Counted from the stretch's first letter, positions 33,099 to 46,993 are shown. The stretch: 64,000 bases of DNA from Scalesia atractyloides (GCA_947069175.1 CAMTDV010000013.1:59154610-59218609), one strand, 5' to 3'. Translations and numbers: made by a program. Notes: a model not told the origin generated them from the letters alone.

Positions 33099-36000
33099 AT
33101 GGGTACAAATCCTTGGTATTGGGGGTGTAGTTCGAGTACAAGCCAAAATTCACCACAATCTAGCTCCGCAACCTCATGGGTAAACTCTTTAATACCTCCA
33201 CAAACTATTACCGCCATAAAATGGGCATGTGTTACGAATCAAAATCAAAGCGTTCAAACTCTTCTCCTTAGCAAGAGTGAAACTGGAAGTAATAACCGTC
33301 CAATAAAGTTGAATCATATGAATGATTATCCTTCATGGAAAATTCATTTTCATACGTATGTCCTTGGTTAGAATACCGAGTTGTTGACGTGTTTTACTAC
33401 TCCGTACAAAGAATCCCTCGAAGAAGTTGTATCAAATTCAACCTCTTGAGCCGAATTGGACGAGAATGATAAAAGGGCTTATGATCTAGAAAAGAAAGCC
33501 TTTGCCATTCTTACACAAGCACTTCACAAGGATATTTATCATCAATTTATGTATTGTACCACTATGAAGAGCTTGTGGGACTCTTTGAAATCAAGAGGAG
33601 AAGGAAATGCAGCAACGAGAAAGATTCGACATGATCTTTTAAAGAAAGAGTTTGAAGGGTTTCTGTTTATGGGAAGTGAAACACTAAGTGATATGACAAC
33701 TCATATATATCATTTGCTTAGTGAGATGTACTCATACAAGGTTAATGTATCACAACAAGAGATTGTTATGCGTTTTGCTGATGCCTTACCACCTAAGTGG
33801 AGTCAATTTATTTAATTGCTAAAACATACCGGTGTTTTGGATGTAATCTGCATTTATGAATTTGTTCAGAAACTTGAAAACTAAATGAAGAAGAAATTCG
33901 CAAAGCAAAATGATTTTCAATTCCGCAAAACCCAGAGATGTATTTTGGAGGCATTAACACTGGTATAAGTACAAATCAACAACCAAAGCTTCAAATAGCA
34001 TTTGTGTCAAATACAAATCCTTTTCTACCGCAAGTTCAACAAGATCAGTCTGTTGGTTCAAGTGCTCAAGTTCATGAACAAGCTTTTGAGCCAAAAGCCT
34101 TTCTTCCTCAACCACAAGATGTTAGACCAACAAATGCTCAAGTCTATGAACAAGCGTTTGATCCAAAAGGATATCTTCCTCAATCACAAGTTGTTACACC
34201 ACAAGTTCCACAACAAGCTTTCTATGGTAAAAACTTTCAACCATCAAACCCTAACACTGTCAGACTCGATACATCGAGGGTGGAAGTTTCCCGGGAACAC
34301 ATGAAGCTTCTAAACACCTTGGTGAGTTCCTACTACGGATTAGTAGCTGGACAAATTGGTAACGTCAATCTAACCAGTGAAGACTATGCACAAATCGATA
34401 AGGAGGAGATGGAGTTGATTGATATCAAATGGGCATTTGCAAGTGTAGGGAGAAGGGCAAAAGATTTTATGGAGAAAACAAGAAGAACTAATCTTGAGAG
34501 AAAAAAGGAAACTCCATACGGTTTTGACAAAAAGAAAGTTACTTGTTTCAATTGTATAGAAAAGGGGCATTTTAAAAGAGAGTGCACGAAGCCTCCACAA
34601 CAAGGGAATCAATATCCTTTCAACAGAATTCAAGTTACAAACATTGAAAGAGCAATGGTTCCCGCAAGCAATTCCAACCGAGCATTAGTAGTTCAAGCAG
34701 ATGAACGCAGTGATTGGTCTGTTCAATTGGGAAACAATGGAGGAGGAGGAACTCCATACTATGGCGAAATTGAAAAAAATGATAACAATGGAGAATCATC
34801 CAGAAATGATGACAGTTCATGGGATAGCAGCAGTTCAAATGAAGCAGAATCGACTTCGAGTGAAGATCGATCTAAAGATGTTAATGCTGAAGTAGATGAT
34901 GTGGTTACTGAAACTGAATCGACGGATAGCGACGAAGAAGATTTGGAGCATGAAACTGAAGGGTCATCTGATGAGTTTTCCATGCATCTCTCATCAATTG
35001 GATCCTCCACTCTTCTTGCAGCATTCATAGCCTGTTTAGATTGCCAATCCAGTCTGGTAAGTTTTGATAAACCTATTGTGTCTAAGTGTTTTGAATATAT
35101 AGTTTTAAAGGAAAATACCCAGAACTTGAAGGTAAATTTGATCACACGAAGAAACATCATCAGAGTTTGATTGTAGATCTAACAAAGTGCACTGAGGCAA
35201 ACACAGCTCTTAAGAAAAATGAAAAGGAATTTAAAACAACAATTGAAGCCTTAAAGAAAGAAGTTTCTGAATTAACAAAAAAAGTTTTGTGAAAAATGCA
35301 ACCTTTAACCATTATATTAACATGCTTGAAGAAACGAAAAAGGAGTTAGCTTATGCAAAGTGTGAACATGATGCAATCAAACTCAAGTTGGACAGCTACT
35401 CCAACTCAAGATATGTTTTGGATCACATCATCGATGTTCAAAAGAAGTCAGGTGATGTGAAATGCATTGGTTATCAGGATTGTCCCCATCCGGTTAAGCA
35501 CAATTACACCAAAATGCCAGATGATGAAGATATGCCACAGTTTGAACCCGCCGTTCCATTGGATCTAGCTGTCAAAGTCTAAATTGATCAAAATCCTCCC
35601 ATTATTGAGGATTATGATAGTTTGGATGACGAGTCGGATGAGGACAAACCTAAGCAGTTAGATACGGTAACAAAAGAGGAAAATATATCTCTCGAAAATC
35701 GCATTCTCTGTTATCCTCCAGTGAAACCGTGTGTGACTGCCCATGTCAAGATTGCTGAAGCTCATGTTGAAACCTGTGAAAACATGAACTTGCTTTATAC
35801 GTTGATTGTTTCTGAAAAAGATTATTCAAACAAAGATTTTCCCATAAAAATGTCAACCAATCTTTGATTAATAAAGTTTTCGAGGATTCTACTAGTAAGT
35901 TTTTGGGTAATTCGAGCCTAAGAGTTGAAGTAACTCAGTGTGCTCCTCTCCTAAAATCCCAAGTTAGAAAGAAATACGGAAATAAAAAATTAAAACCTCA

Positions 36001-36533
36001 AAACATTCAACGAAAGCAAAATCATGCTAACCAAGGAAATGGAAAAAGCAAACAGATCTAGAACAAGAAAAAAATTCAAAATGTGAACTTCGTGAAATCC
36101 CGAGGGACTGATAAAATTGAATCTTTTGAACAAATCCAATACGGATTTTGTTAAACAAAATAGAATTTTGAAGAGAAGCAGTCAGCACAATTACACACAA
36201 CACAAAAAATTGCTATGATATAGGACCAAGTACCTCAAGATCACGAAGTTCATCATCAAGCTATCACATTTATAATACTCTGAGGTTTGTTGAGCAGAGA
36301 TCATGCTTTGAGTGTGGGAAGTATGGGTATATTGTCGAAAACTGTACATATCTCACAAAGGGAAAAACAAAAATTGATGTGCCACATGGAAAACGTTACC
36401 ATACAAAATCTGTTTCACCAAAACATGACCCTCGTCTTGTTAAACAACAAGAAATGAAACAAAGAAAGAAACAACAAAAAGCTGTTGAAGAGGCTTTAAA
36501 CACTAATAAGGGAAATCCAAACATGGTTTATTA
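33099..36533 (+). pseudogene. gag: gag of copia element B, truncated before protease
   Basis: ATG at 33099 (MGTNPWYWGCSSS). Blocks: 33099-33371; 33456-33815 (capsid, with RKIRHDLLKKEFEGF and FADALPPKW); 33938-35170 (Gln/Pro-rich repeats, then AGQIGNVNLT, knuckle CFNCIEKGHFKREC at about 34545, acidic Ser/Glu tail); 35289-35582 (coiled coil, YSNSRYVLDHIIDVQKK); 35622-35867; then a second knuckle CFECGKYGYIVENC near 36308-36350. Aligns throughout with the gag of element A (51101-47714). Several stops and frameshifts. Homology stops near 36533; no protease or later domains follow. Confidence 0.88.
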
Positions 36534-38091
36534 AGATTATTATTAGGTAGACTTTTGATATTGAAATAGATTCGGGTGACAAGCTTCTAGTATTGAACTA
36601 GATCTTGGGGTAATAAACAGCTTCTCATACTACATCAAGATCCTTTGGGAAGGCTTCTAGTAATGTAGTAGATCCGATTGGGGGGCAAAAGTTAAGCTAA
36701 TAAATTAATTGGGGGAATAAGGCAATCTGGTGGAATAGAAGATAACCGATGAAATGGGACATATTTTGCTTATTCGGTAACTTAATTTACTTGATATCTA
36801 AATCGCTTCAGTAATTTAAAAGATCCCTAAACATGATCCCATTTGTTAAGCTTGAAATGCAAACACTTATTAATTAAGTTATAAAAAGATAATATAACCA
36901 AGATGGCCTTAAACCAATCTTGTTGTGGCATATCGTTTACTAGTCGCAAGGCTAGGGGAGGTTCATTATGGACATATTTCCAGATCGGTATATCGATATG
37001 TTGTGGCAAGATTGAGGGATGTTGGAAATTGGACCAAGGAAGCCACTTCTAAATTAATTAAAACATAAAATCAAAGACTTTCATTTTCCTTATTTTATAA
37101 AATAAGCTATATTAATTAAGAAAGACTTATCCAAGAGTGCTTTTATTACTAAGTTTGTCTATAGACTAACTACAAATAAGGATAGGCATAATACAACAAA
37201 CGATTGAGTAGGGGAAGCGTATCCTTTGACGATACTTGGTTCTTACCTAAATCTAAATATACATGATGGGTTCTCTGCCCGTTGTGTGTATTTAATTTAA
37301 GTAAAAATCATTTTTATAAATTTAAAACTAAATAATTGTGTTCCTAAGTTATTAAGTTAACGCACTTAAGTGTGCTCAACATTATTAAATTAATATATAT
37401 AATTTGAACGACATCACTACGCCACACTGGGCTCATCGCTCACGCCACATGTATGTGTGTGCGTGCTATGGTGTTTTGCACCCATGGGGTCTCAAGTTGA
37501 GTTTGCTTCAATAGAACTCCTACGTTTTGTTCCACGTCATATATGACAAGTTTCTCTATATATTCAAAAACACGACTTTGAGTATCGATATTGATTCATT
37601 TTAGCTTCGCTTGAGACTCGGTTTGGCTCATAGGCGACACTTTCACATAACAAAAGCAAACCCAGAAAATTATAATTATATCAGATATAAATACATATAA
37701 TTATCTGTGTCCAAAGTTAGTAAAAAAAATCAGTAATTTTAATTTTTTTCCAAATTATCTTCTAAAAATAAATTGGCACAACTATACATTTAACTTCACT
37801 ATTACCATCCTATTCAACTAGATCTTTGGATGCAGCTTGATCCCCTACTATCGAAACCAACAACCCTGTAAGTCATATATATTAATCAGGTTTATGACTA
37901 GATATTCTTTTTATCACACTTATAATATGGTTAAGTGGTGTTTGTTTTGATTTAAAACCGTAAAATGGTAGGGTCTACGCCTAATAAATTGCTCCTTTTA
38001 TGAGTTTTGCATCTTTACACACTCCTAATGACTTGAAATTGCATCTTCTCTTTATTACAATGTTGATAACTTAAAACTTTTAGGCATTATC
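36534..38091. other. Unassigned AT-rich segment
   Basis: No gene or element recognised. Three imperfect repeats of a ~45 bp unit with GCTTCTAGTA and TAGATC occur at about 36585-36680. Confidence 0.5.
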
Positions 38092-38998
38092 TGTCACACC
38101 CCAACTTGCAGCGGAAGCACACGTGAGGTGCAATAGACACATGGCTCAACACATTGTTTGTGAAGATACTATATTAAACACTAGAGAAGCATATTACACA
38201 CTAACGTATAATTTACGGTACAACTTCCAAAAGTGGCTTGTCTTTAATAGGTATGTGTCTATCTATAATAGTGTCCGCAAACAAAACTTAAATCATCTAG
38301 CACATTCGCATGTTATGTTAAAGTAATGAAATGTAAACTACAAATAGTTAATGAGTTTCATGGTTTCTGCCTGAATCAAATGTATGTATACGTAATCAAA
38401 ATTAGCACATGTGATTGTACATTCTCAATCCTATGGTCTACATCCACCACGTCGCTGCTCCGTGTAGCTATGGCTAACACCCCATAGCCTATGTATGGAC
38501 ATGTGAAATTATGGTGTATCCCATGGTGTTCCATGCCATCGCAATTGGGTTTGTCAAACCAATAATACTATTTACACATTCGCCGGCATACGGTTAATCA
38601 TTTGGGTCTTTGGGGACTTTCCGTGCATTACTGTCACATCAATTCACGTTCACATGTGCAAGTAAGTACATGTATAACATGCAATTCACCCAAAGTAAAA
38701 TAGTTGGAAAAAGTGGTAATGAAACTCACCTGATAGCTATGCACACACAAGTAATCACGGTATAGTTATCGGTGTCTATGCTACTCTGATCCGTGTATAA
38801 GTTAATGTTTGGTTAGTTACCGAAAACAATGTATGGATCGGTAATCGCTATATCTCATGCTCAAATGCGAATATTTGTCCGAGAACGGGCCAATAGCCCC
38901 AAAGTAGGGTGATATGTATTGTCTTAGTATCAAATTCACGTTTGGCTTCTATGCACCATTTTGCGTGCTAGCCATGGTTGTTCGCTTTAGTTGTTTAG
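38092..38998 (-). repeat. 3' part of a gypsy-type LTR, minus strand
   Basis: The minus strand ends in AAGTTGGGGTGTGACA at 38092, the usual 3' end of plant gypsy LTRs. It is broken at 38998 by element A. Sequence beyond element A (53664 on) may be its other part. Confidence 0.55.
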
Positions 38999-39774
38999 TG
39001 TAGGTCCACTTGGAAGATCAAGATTAACCTACTTCCCTGTTTATGTAACACACATACGAGTGCGGAATCCACATAAGTATGCAAACCAAAGCAAAGTTAG
39101 AAACACAAGATAACCAAAGATTTACTATCTTGATTAACAGAAGAGAACGAGTACAAACACATACAAACAATGTTCATACAGACTCAGGATATGCTCTGTG
39201 TTCTCTCTCTTGTGCTCTTAATGTCTCTCTCTAGTGACTCGTATCAACTATATTGTCTCACTCTTTGATTGAGAAGTGCATGTCTATTTATATAGTGCCA
39301 ACACCTAGCAACTGTACAAAGAATGTTGTTGGTCCTATGAAACACTATAAGTCACGAAGAACATTCTCCAAAGGATGCTCGTACGAACGACCCATGGCTC
39401 GTATGAACATGAACTGGCTCGTACGCATTAAGCAAGATGCCTATTGAAATGAGCCACTCGTACGACTAGAGAGTCACTCGTACGAATGGTATATGGCTCG
39501 TACGAGCAACATCTTGCTCGTACGAAGCATCTCTCACTCGTACTTGGAATTGTTCTTTGGAGAACGTGCCAACAGACATGACGTACACAAGACTGAACAA
39601 TATGCACACATGGAACTGTTTTACAACACAAACAAACTAAATGTCGCACTAAGTCAAGATAGGAGGATATGTTGATTTGGCCGACACGACCAAACTATAC
39701 AAATAAAATAAACAAAGATTGTATAATTACAGACGTAACTAAGAACAAGCGACAGACATAAAAGTGTATCAACA
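38999..39774 (-). repeat. 3' LTR of element A (776 bp)
   Basis: Minus strand TGTTGATACACTTTTATG ... GTGGACCTACA. CTCGTACGAG array at 39375-39545 and TATATAAATA box at about 39295-39284, in that order in element sense. Confidence 0.92.
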
Positions 39775-39848
39775 AACTCCCCTGTTTCTTGGTCTTCAGT
39801 CTTCATTCCGACTTGCCTGTTGTATCAACAAACTCCCCCTGAAGATTT
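39775..39848 (-). other. Double polypurine-tract region of element A
   Basis: AGGGGAGTT directly abuts the LTR, and AGGGGGAGTTTGTTGATACA occurs again at 39838-39819, a duplicated PPT plus LTR-start sequence. Multiple AGGGGGAG tracts are a known Sirevirus trait. Confidence 0.7.
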
Positions 39849-39896
39849 TCATCCAAAGTTGATTAAGAATCCAGGTCATCAACATTTTCAGAATCA

Positions 39897-41874
39897 TCAA
39901 ACCTTTCCTGTTTCCTCTTGATTGCTACTTGAGGCAACTAGATCGGTCACGATCTGCTGTACATTAGACTCTACCACAAGAGTTGAAGCAGAAACTTTTG
40001 GTTGCAAGGATGAGGCTAAAGCATTAGGATTACCAGTGTCTTCACTGTCCTGATCACGTTTTCGTTTAAACTCTTGTGCTTTGCATCGTTCATTCCACAG
40101 AATGTTCACTCGCTTTCTACTCATTTCAAATACGTCTTTAATACCATTAAAGCCTTCAACCAGTGTGGAATTTCAAGAATGATACCATTCTCTCAAGTCG
40201 TTATGCTTAGCAGCTAATGTTTTGGTAGATCATTGTACAGCCGCACTACGTTCTTTCAGCCTATTAAACTCAATCCTACGAGAGTTATCAGCTGCTCTCA
40301 CCTGTTGTAGCTGAGTTGCCCTTTCAGCATCAACATCCTTAAACCGCTCATTTTCTTTTCTTAACTTCACAATCTCAGAATCCTGTTTTCTAACAATCTC
40401 TTTCAAAGAATTTATCTCCAACTGTTGTTTGACAACTATGTTCCGATTTGAAGACAAATTCCAAATGCTTGTTAATCTGGATTGCCGCAACTTGCAACTG
40501 AGTGAACAAAAAATCCACTTTCTCATCCTGTTCCATTTCAGAGAATAAACGACTGCTTCGTTTTCTATTTTGTTGATGAGTTGTAGACTGGGATTGTTGA
40601 ACTGAAGAAGTAGTAGGTTGTGATTGAACTGGAGTATTTTCAGCCGAAGGTGTTTCAGCTGCTACGGTATTTGAAGGTTGTGGTTCAGATGTTGTAGTGG
40701 GTTCTGTCATTACAGGTTCAGTCTCCTCCGTAGTAAAGGTAGACTGGGCTTCTTCACTTGGTTCTTGTACAGTTTCTTGATGTGATGTTGTAGGTTGTGT
40801 GATTTCAGGTTGTGTTGACGATGTTCCCATAGCCTTTTTGCTTTGTTTCTTTCAACCCTCATCACCACCTGTAGTACCTACATCACTTGCACCACCATTA
40901 CCATTATCATTACTGTCACTATCATTACATTTTCCCTTTTGATGACCAAACTTATCTTCGGTCATCTTTTTCAAAATTGGTTCTTCATTATCTAACTCAC
41001 TATCATCATGGTGCCACTTATCGTTGTCTGGTGCAACATATTTATCATTTGCAAGAGAACTGAACAATTTACGAGGGGGTGTGTTTTCCTAGTAACGTTT
41101 TGCTGCTACACCTCTAAAAATCTTCAACAAATGTTCCATCATAACCTCAACTTTTAAAACATCGTTGTTGTTTTTCAGAAGAATCGGATGTTGCACATTC
41201 AAGATCATTTGGAGAAAACGAGGATACATCCAAAACTTGTTTCCACCTTATCTAGTTCTTCTCAGGTTTTCCTTCATGTTTGCAAAAATATACTTTGAAA
41301 CACTGAATGGTTTGTTCAATGTCAAAGCTATCACCATACCAACTAAGTCGTTATTCGCCATGTCATAACCACTTCGTCTGTTGCTTAAACATTGAATTAA
41401 AACATGTAGAAAGAACTTATATCGGAGTGGCAACCATGCTTTGTTTAGTTGTCCTACGAGAAAATCTCCAACACTTTCATTCGAAGCAAACATCCACGTT
41501 GACACTTCAAAGGAACTGAGAATGGAGCTTCAGGATCATAGCCAAGCGGTAATACTGAGTTAATGATTTCAACAGAGATATCTACATCCAAGTCATTTAC
41601 TCTTCCGTGGATAAGTTCTTGCCCATTCACTTCAACAACTCTAGTTGAATCCCAAAATTCCTTGATCAACATCTTGTATACTGTAGTCCTGTGCCTGATA
41701 GCATAATGTATCCTTGAATCGTGCAAAAACTTCATTATACCATTGTACTCAGCAAATTTATCTTCTGGATCTAAGTAGGCCACCATGTTTTGTCTTGGTT
41801 CTAACATGATTTCCACTTCTGACTTGTCAGTTCTCTTTGTTGCGGGCTTTCTTTTATGTTCTTTTTGTTCCATT
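39897..41874 (-). pseudogene. Env-like extra ORF of copia element A
   Basis: The likely start ATG (41873-41871) follows a CAG splice acceptor by one base and gives MEQKEHKRK. Block to 41454 contains AYLDPEDKFAEYNG and PLKCQRGC; after a frameshift 41505-41248 has LPLRYKFFLHVLIQCL and LNKPFSVSKYIFANMKENL, then 41067-40852 (acidic, Asn/Asp-rich), 40830-40390 (Thr/Ser/Gln/Pro-rich), 40526-40230 (heptad-like coiled coil) and 40124-39897. Order: globular N-terminal half, acidic linker, low-complexity stretch, coiled coil, tail. Homologous to the ORF of element C. An upstream in-frame hydrophobic run (IFLCIFPNEFMFVFLLSFM) lies 5' of the acceptor and would be removed by splicing. Function unknown. 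Confidence 0.7.
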
Positions 41875-41900
41875 CTGTGCATAAAAGATAACAAGAATAC
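41875..41900 (-). promoter_or_regulatory. Candidate 3' splice site before the env-like ORF of A
   Basis: The minus strand reads TTCTTGTTATCTTTTATGCACAG followed by A and ATG; a pyrimidine-rich tract ending in CAG directly before the ORF start. Position matches that in element C. Confidence 0.5.
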
Positions 41901-42059
41901 GAACATAAATTCATTAGGGAATATACACAAAAAAATTTTATTCCAACTTTCTGTATGTATGTATTCCATGGATGAAGAACTACTGACACATACAAATAAC
42001 AATTTATTTGTACAAAGAACAACTGATTTGTACGAACAACAAATTTTGTTAGACAAGTA

Positions 42060-42520
42060 AATTACTCGTACGGGTAACTAGCTCATACGAATGGTTGGTT
42101 ACTCGTGCGAGCGATATTTCACTCGTACGGATCAAAAGCATCTTGTTCGCACAAACAACTTCAAAATAAGATTATTCATGAAGAACTTGTTTTTCGTTAA
42201 AAAGTTTCTTCGCTTAAAGATTGTTGTTCATGTCAGGCAATGTCATATAGTCAGAAAATGTTTAACACTGTTTATCTTCAAAGTATGCCTATATTGTCAA
42301 TCATACGTTAAAAATATCAGAAACAACTTAAATAGGGGTGAAAGGATAATGTGAGCAAGGTGAAGGGAAAGTTGTACCAAAGTACTACATCACCTTTTAT
42401 ACCACATTTTGATACTCGTACGAAGAACCTCAGCTCGTACGAAGAATTACCACTCGCACCAGACACCAGTGGTTCATTCGTACGAGGCACATTCAATCGT
42501 ACGAGTGACCTCTGATTCCT
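42060..42520 (-). repeat. CTCGTACGAG clusters in the pol-env spacer of A
   Basis: Groups at 42060-42145 and 42410-42520, with CTCGTACGRG, CTCGTGCGAG, TCGTACGAAG and related palindromes. Confidence 0.75.
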
Positions 42521-44040
42521 ACGAGTCCAAGTTTCTCAAAACTGGACTTTCAGTTCTTTGAGGACCTTAGGTTCTTCGTTGACCAGTTTAGACCTTTGCA
42601 CATATCCACACCGATTCAAAAGTTATGTTAGCAAACGTGCTCATCAAACAGATTTTGTTCTTTGAATAGGTATACTCGTTGTAAGAAAGTACTTTATGAA
42701 GTTATGATTAGCAAGACAAATGATTTTAAGGGTGTATCTTGGTAGAAAACCTTTGAGCTTCAAATTTGGCTAATTAAAAAAAAATAACTTTATTTATCAA
42801 CAGAGTAATCTAAACTAAAATAACTACTAACAGATAAGAATAAACTATATATTTACTAGACAATCTTTTTCAGAGTTTCAAGGTAAGAGAATCATACCAG
42901 ATTTTAATCTTGCTAAAAAACGAGTTTTTGTTTAAAAACATCAAATTAAATAAATAAGTATTCTACTATGATTATCGGTATTGTTGTCCATGTAAGCTCA
43001 GCTTATTAGATGTAATTATGATTAGGAGATATGATTAATGTATGAATTATAGTTACTAGCCGGTGTTCAACCACTTCATGACACATTCCCATATCAAGAT
43101 ATGCACGAGAGAAAATCTAACCGGTGAGTATACTGCTTATCATCTTTTTTTACGTATATGATGTGAGATACTCACTTATTTTGATTGAAAGCAAGCCTTA
43201 TGTGATTAAATTACTTATTGATGAGGAACTTGATTTTTAGATGCATACAGGGCATAGGAGTAAGTCCGTGAACAGGTTAGTACCATCGTACCGACAAAGA
43301 GACGAACTTAGCTCCCACATAAAGCTGTGATATTTTATCCCTTTTTTTGGATGAATGTGATATTTTTATCACTTATTGATGGTCGTATGCAGTTTTTACA
43401 CGTATGTATGGTATCATGGAAGTTCTAGACTTGCGTCACCGTTATTTTTTGGTAAAAGATACAACCATGATACCCAGATGATAAGCAAGCATAAAGACCG
43501 CATATCTCAAAACCTCGGCATACTATCAAACGAAATTTCGGTACCAAGACCATATGCCAATGAATGGTTCCCACCTGGCTTTCAGTCTGTTATGTTTATA
43601 TCAACCTTCACATTTTAATCTGATTGTGACCCTATCGATATATCATTAGTAAAGCTATTTATCAATTTTCGTTTTATGTTTTTGACCGTTTTTGACAGCT
43701 CACCGGTGTATCATCATCTTCTCTTATCTTTCCAAGAAACTCATTTTTTTATTTTTGGTTTTTCTATTGTTTTTGTATTTTTATAAATTTTTCTCTCCCT
43801 TAAATATAGAAGTAAATAAATAAATAAAGACTTAACTAAATAAAAGACATCTTTTTGTATTTTTATATTTTCTCATGTTTTTGTATTTTTCTTGAAATTT
43901 TTTTTATTTTTCCATTGTTTTTGTATTTTTCTAAATTTTTCTCCCCCTAAAATATAAAACTAAGAGAAAATAAAAAAAATCTTTTTGTAATTTTTAGATA
44001 TTAAGAAAATATTTAGGAAAAATGATTAGCCAAGGATAAT
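42521..44040 (-). other. Pol-env spacer of element A
   Basis: No coding region seen. Contains the block conserved with C (43274-43304), with TACTAAC at 43282-43276 in element sense, and T-rich repeats with GTTTTTGTATTTTT near RNase H (43745-43930), matching the site where the gypsy entered element C. Confidence 0.55.
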
Positions 44041-44792
44041 TTACTCAGGTTTCACCTTGATGCCGTTAACCAAAAGAAGATAATCAAAACGAGATTTATC
44101 AAAAGCTTTTGTAAACAGGTCGGCACGTTGGTGATCAGTGTGGATTTTAACAAGATTGATAAGTTTCTTTTCATAACAATCTCGTATGAAATGATACTTA
44201 ATCTCAATGTGTTTGGTTTTTGAGTGTTGTTCAGGATTACGAGTGATCTGTAAAGCTACTTCGTTATCAACATAAATAGGAGTAGTTAGAAATTCAAAAC
44301 TGTAGTCGCGCATTTGCTGTTGGATCCATAGAACCTGAGAGCAGCAACTAGAATCTGAAATATACTCAGCCTCACAGGTTGACGTAGCTACACAAGTCTG
44401 CTTTTTGCACTGCCATGTGACTAGGCGATTTCACAAGAACTAACATCCTGCTGATGTTGACTTTGCATCGATCTTGCAGCCACATGATCAGAATCACTGA
44501 ATACTGTCAAGTCAAACTTATCATCCTTAGGGTACCAAAGACAAGTGCCCGGGCGACCCTTCAAATAACGAAAGATTCTTTTCACAGCCATCAGATGAGA
44601 AATTTTTGGACTTGACTGGTAGCGAGCTAGAAGACATGTTGGGTACATTATATCGGGTCTTGAAGCAGTAAGATACATAAGAGATCCGATCATAGCATGA
44701 TAAAGAGATGGTTCCACATGTTCACCCATTCCATCAGGAGTAATCCCATGATTTTGAGCTAATGGAGTTCCCAAAGGCTTTGAGTCTTCCAT
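44041..44792 (-). pseudogene. pol: RNase H and RT connection of element A pol
   Basis: 44792-44421 has GSLMYLTASRPDIMYPTCL, VKRIFRYLKGRPG and DSDH, including RNase H acidic residues; 44313-44041 has IYVDNEVALQI, HIEIKYHFIRD and ADLFTKAF, ending at a TAA. A frameshift near 44420 separates them. Confidence 0.88.
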
Positions 44793-44855
44793 TTGAAATC
44801 GTTTGAGAATATCCCTGACATACTTGGTTTGATAGATGAAAATCCCTTCCTTAGA

Positions 44856-45625
44856 TTAATGAACTTGCAAACCTAAAAAGAAAGTTATTTCTCCCATTGC
44901 GCTCATCTTGAACTTCTCTTGCATCACCTGCTCGAATTCTTTGCACATTTTCTCGTTAGTAGACCCAAAAATAATGTCATCAACATACAATTGTACTAGC
45001 AATAATTCCTCATTCTTTTCCTTGATGAAGAGAGTACAGTCAATCAATCCACCTCAAAACCATTCTTGAGAAGATAGGAAGACAACGTTTCATACCAAGC
45101 CCGTGGAGCTTGATGGAGACCATATAACGCCTTATTGAGAAGCTAAACCTTGTCAGGATGAATTGGATCTTCAAAACCAGGCGGTTGTTCAACATATACT
45201 TCTTCTTCAACCACACCATCAAGAAATGCACTTTTCACATCCATTTGATAAACAGTAAACTTTTTGTAAGACGCATAAGCCAAGAAAATTCTTATGGCCT
45301 CAAGATGTGCTAGGTGCATAAACTTCATTTTAATCAATGTCTTCTACTTGATTAAAGCCCTGGACAACCAATCTTGCTTTGTTTCTCACAACAACACCTC
45401 GGTCATCCTTCTTACACTTGTAAACCCATCTTGTACCAATCTTCTTTTAGTTGTCAGGCCTTTCAACCAATTTCCACACGCCCAACTTCTGAAAATGTTG
45501 AAGTTCTTCTTACATTGCTTCAACCCATGAGTCTTCTTTCATTGCCTCCTTCCAAGATTTTGGTTCAACTTGGCAAACATAGCAGACAAAAGACCAATCA
45601 TTATGTTCCCCAGATTCTCGAATAG
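44856..45625 (-). pseudogene. pol: Reverse transcriptase of element A
   Basis: 45337-45143 has YQMDVKSAFLDGVVEEEVYVEQPPGF (first catalytic Asp region), and 45047-44856 has LYVDDIIFGSTN (the two-Asp motif) and FFLGLQVH. Upstream RT sequence (about 45620-45340) is in broken frames. Stops near 45147 and 45057 and a TAA at about 44856. Confidence 0.88.
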
Positions 45626-45793
45626 CCGTATACAAACTAGCATTCTGGTTGTTCCTTAGCTGATTACGTGTCTGCACACAACTTTGGACATCTCCTATAA
45701 TATTCTGATGAGGATGGGTATTGTGGATTCGAGTTTCAGGAACATCGGGAACTCGAGAATTTATACCTAAATTGTTGATATTCAGATCAACAG

Positions 45794-46294
45794 TTAAATC
45801 GATTGCTGGATTAGACGAAGATGTAGATGCATGACCTTCATCGTTCCTTGATTTTGTATATTTGACGTGACATCAGAAATTCCAGGAACAGGACCAGAGG
45901 TAGCTTCATTTGCATCATGGAACTCATCATCTTCTGACGAAACATTATAATCAGCAGCATCTTCGAATTCCTCATTTTGAACAAGATTGTTAACCGAAGT
46001 AGACACTTGAGGGTTAACAATAATTGGCCGTACTAATGATGAGTCAACTGCAGTATCACTTTCCAGTATCATTTTAGCAGCTGCAAATGCATCATCAAAA
46101 GTTGGCAGATTGAAGGAGTCAAATAGTCCATCGTAGTCAAACATCCAAGGAGCACCCGATGCTCTTACTGATTCAGTGTATCTTTGAACCTTAACTTCAC
46201 CCCATTCTTCAATCTTCTTCATTGACAAATTCCACACTCTGAAATTAGAAGTAGCATATACTAGCCTTTGGACCAAACTTACCATGTGGATCAA
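45794..46294 (-). pseudogene. pol: Integrase C-terminal and linker of element A
   Basis: A 166-codon block, acidic and Ser/Asp-rich after VKVQRYTESVRASGAPWMFDY, corresponding to the variable region between integrase and RT. Confidence 0.75.
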
Positions 46295-46993
46295 TCATAG
46301 TGCATGGAGCGCCAAAAGGTTCTAAGAAAGACACATCCGATTTCCTTTTATACAACAATTCGAAACATGTTTTCCCATGCCTTTTTACTGTAAGAACTCT
46401 ATTCATCGTATAACATGCAGTAGCCACAACTTCTCCCCAAAGTTGAATAGGAAGTTCTGATTCTACTAGCATAGTTCTTGCTGTTTCAATCAGAGTTCTA
46501 TTTTTCCTCTCAGCGACACCATGTTGTTGTGGAGTGTAGTGAGAACTTTACTCATGTAAAATGCATTCAGAAGAAAAGAACTCATCCATAACATAATTCT
46601 TGAATTCGGTGCCATTGTCTCTTCTGATTCTCCTTATCTTCAAGTTGTACAAATTCTCAAGTAGTGTTAGGAGATTCTTGAGGATTTCAGGAACTTCACT
46701 CTTGTGTGACAACATATTAACCCATGAAAATCTTGAGTAGTCATTAGTAACTACTAAATAATAAGAATCACCAAAGGTAGTCTTGTGTTTCATAGGTCCA
46801 AAGAGGTCCATATGAAGACGTTCAGAGGCATATTCACTGTGTTAATCTTTTTCACAGGATGGGACTTTCGAGCTTGTTTTCCCTTTTGGCACAATACACA
46901 GACGTCTTGTAAATGAAAGTTCTTCACTAGTACACCACTCACAAGATTATTTTTCACTAAATAGTTCATTTTTCTCAAGTGAATGTGTCCCAT
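46245..46993 (-). pseudogene. pol: Integrase core of element A
   Basis: 46993-46790: MGHIHLRKMNYLVKNNLV and CVLCQKGKQARKSH (zinc domain). 46811-46548: MDLFGPMK (first Asp), then RRIRRDNGTEFKN (second Asp). About 46525-46480: PQQHGVAERKNRTLIE (catalytic Glu). 46472-46245: LPIQLWGEVVATACYTMNRV. All three catalytic residues survive, but a frameshift near 46800 and a TAA near 46555 break the frame. Confidence 0.9.

Noticed and set aside
34759..35160. 133-codon minus-strand ORF
   Set aside because: Antisense shadow of the acidic tail of the element B gag.
41880..41970. Signal peptide or membrane anchor for the env-like protein (hydrophobic run at 41940-41880, minus strand)
   Set aside because: It lies upstream of the likely splice acceptor and start codon, is not conserved in element C, and overlaps the pyrimidine-rich tract.
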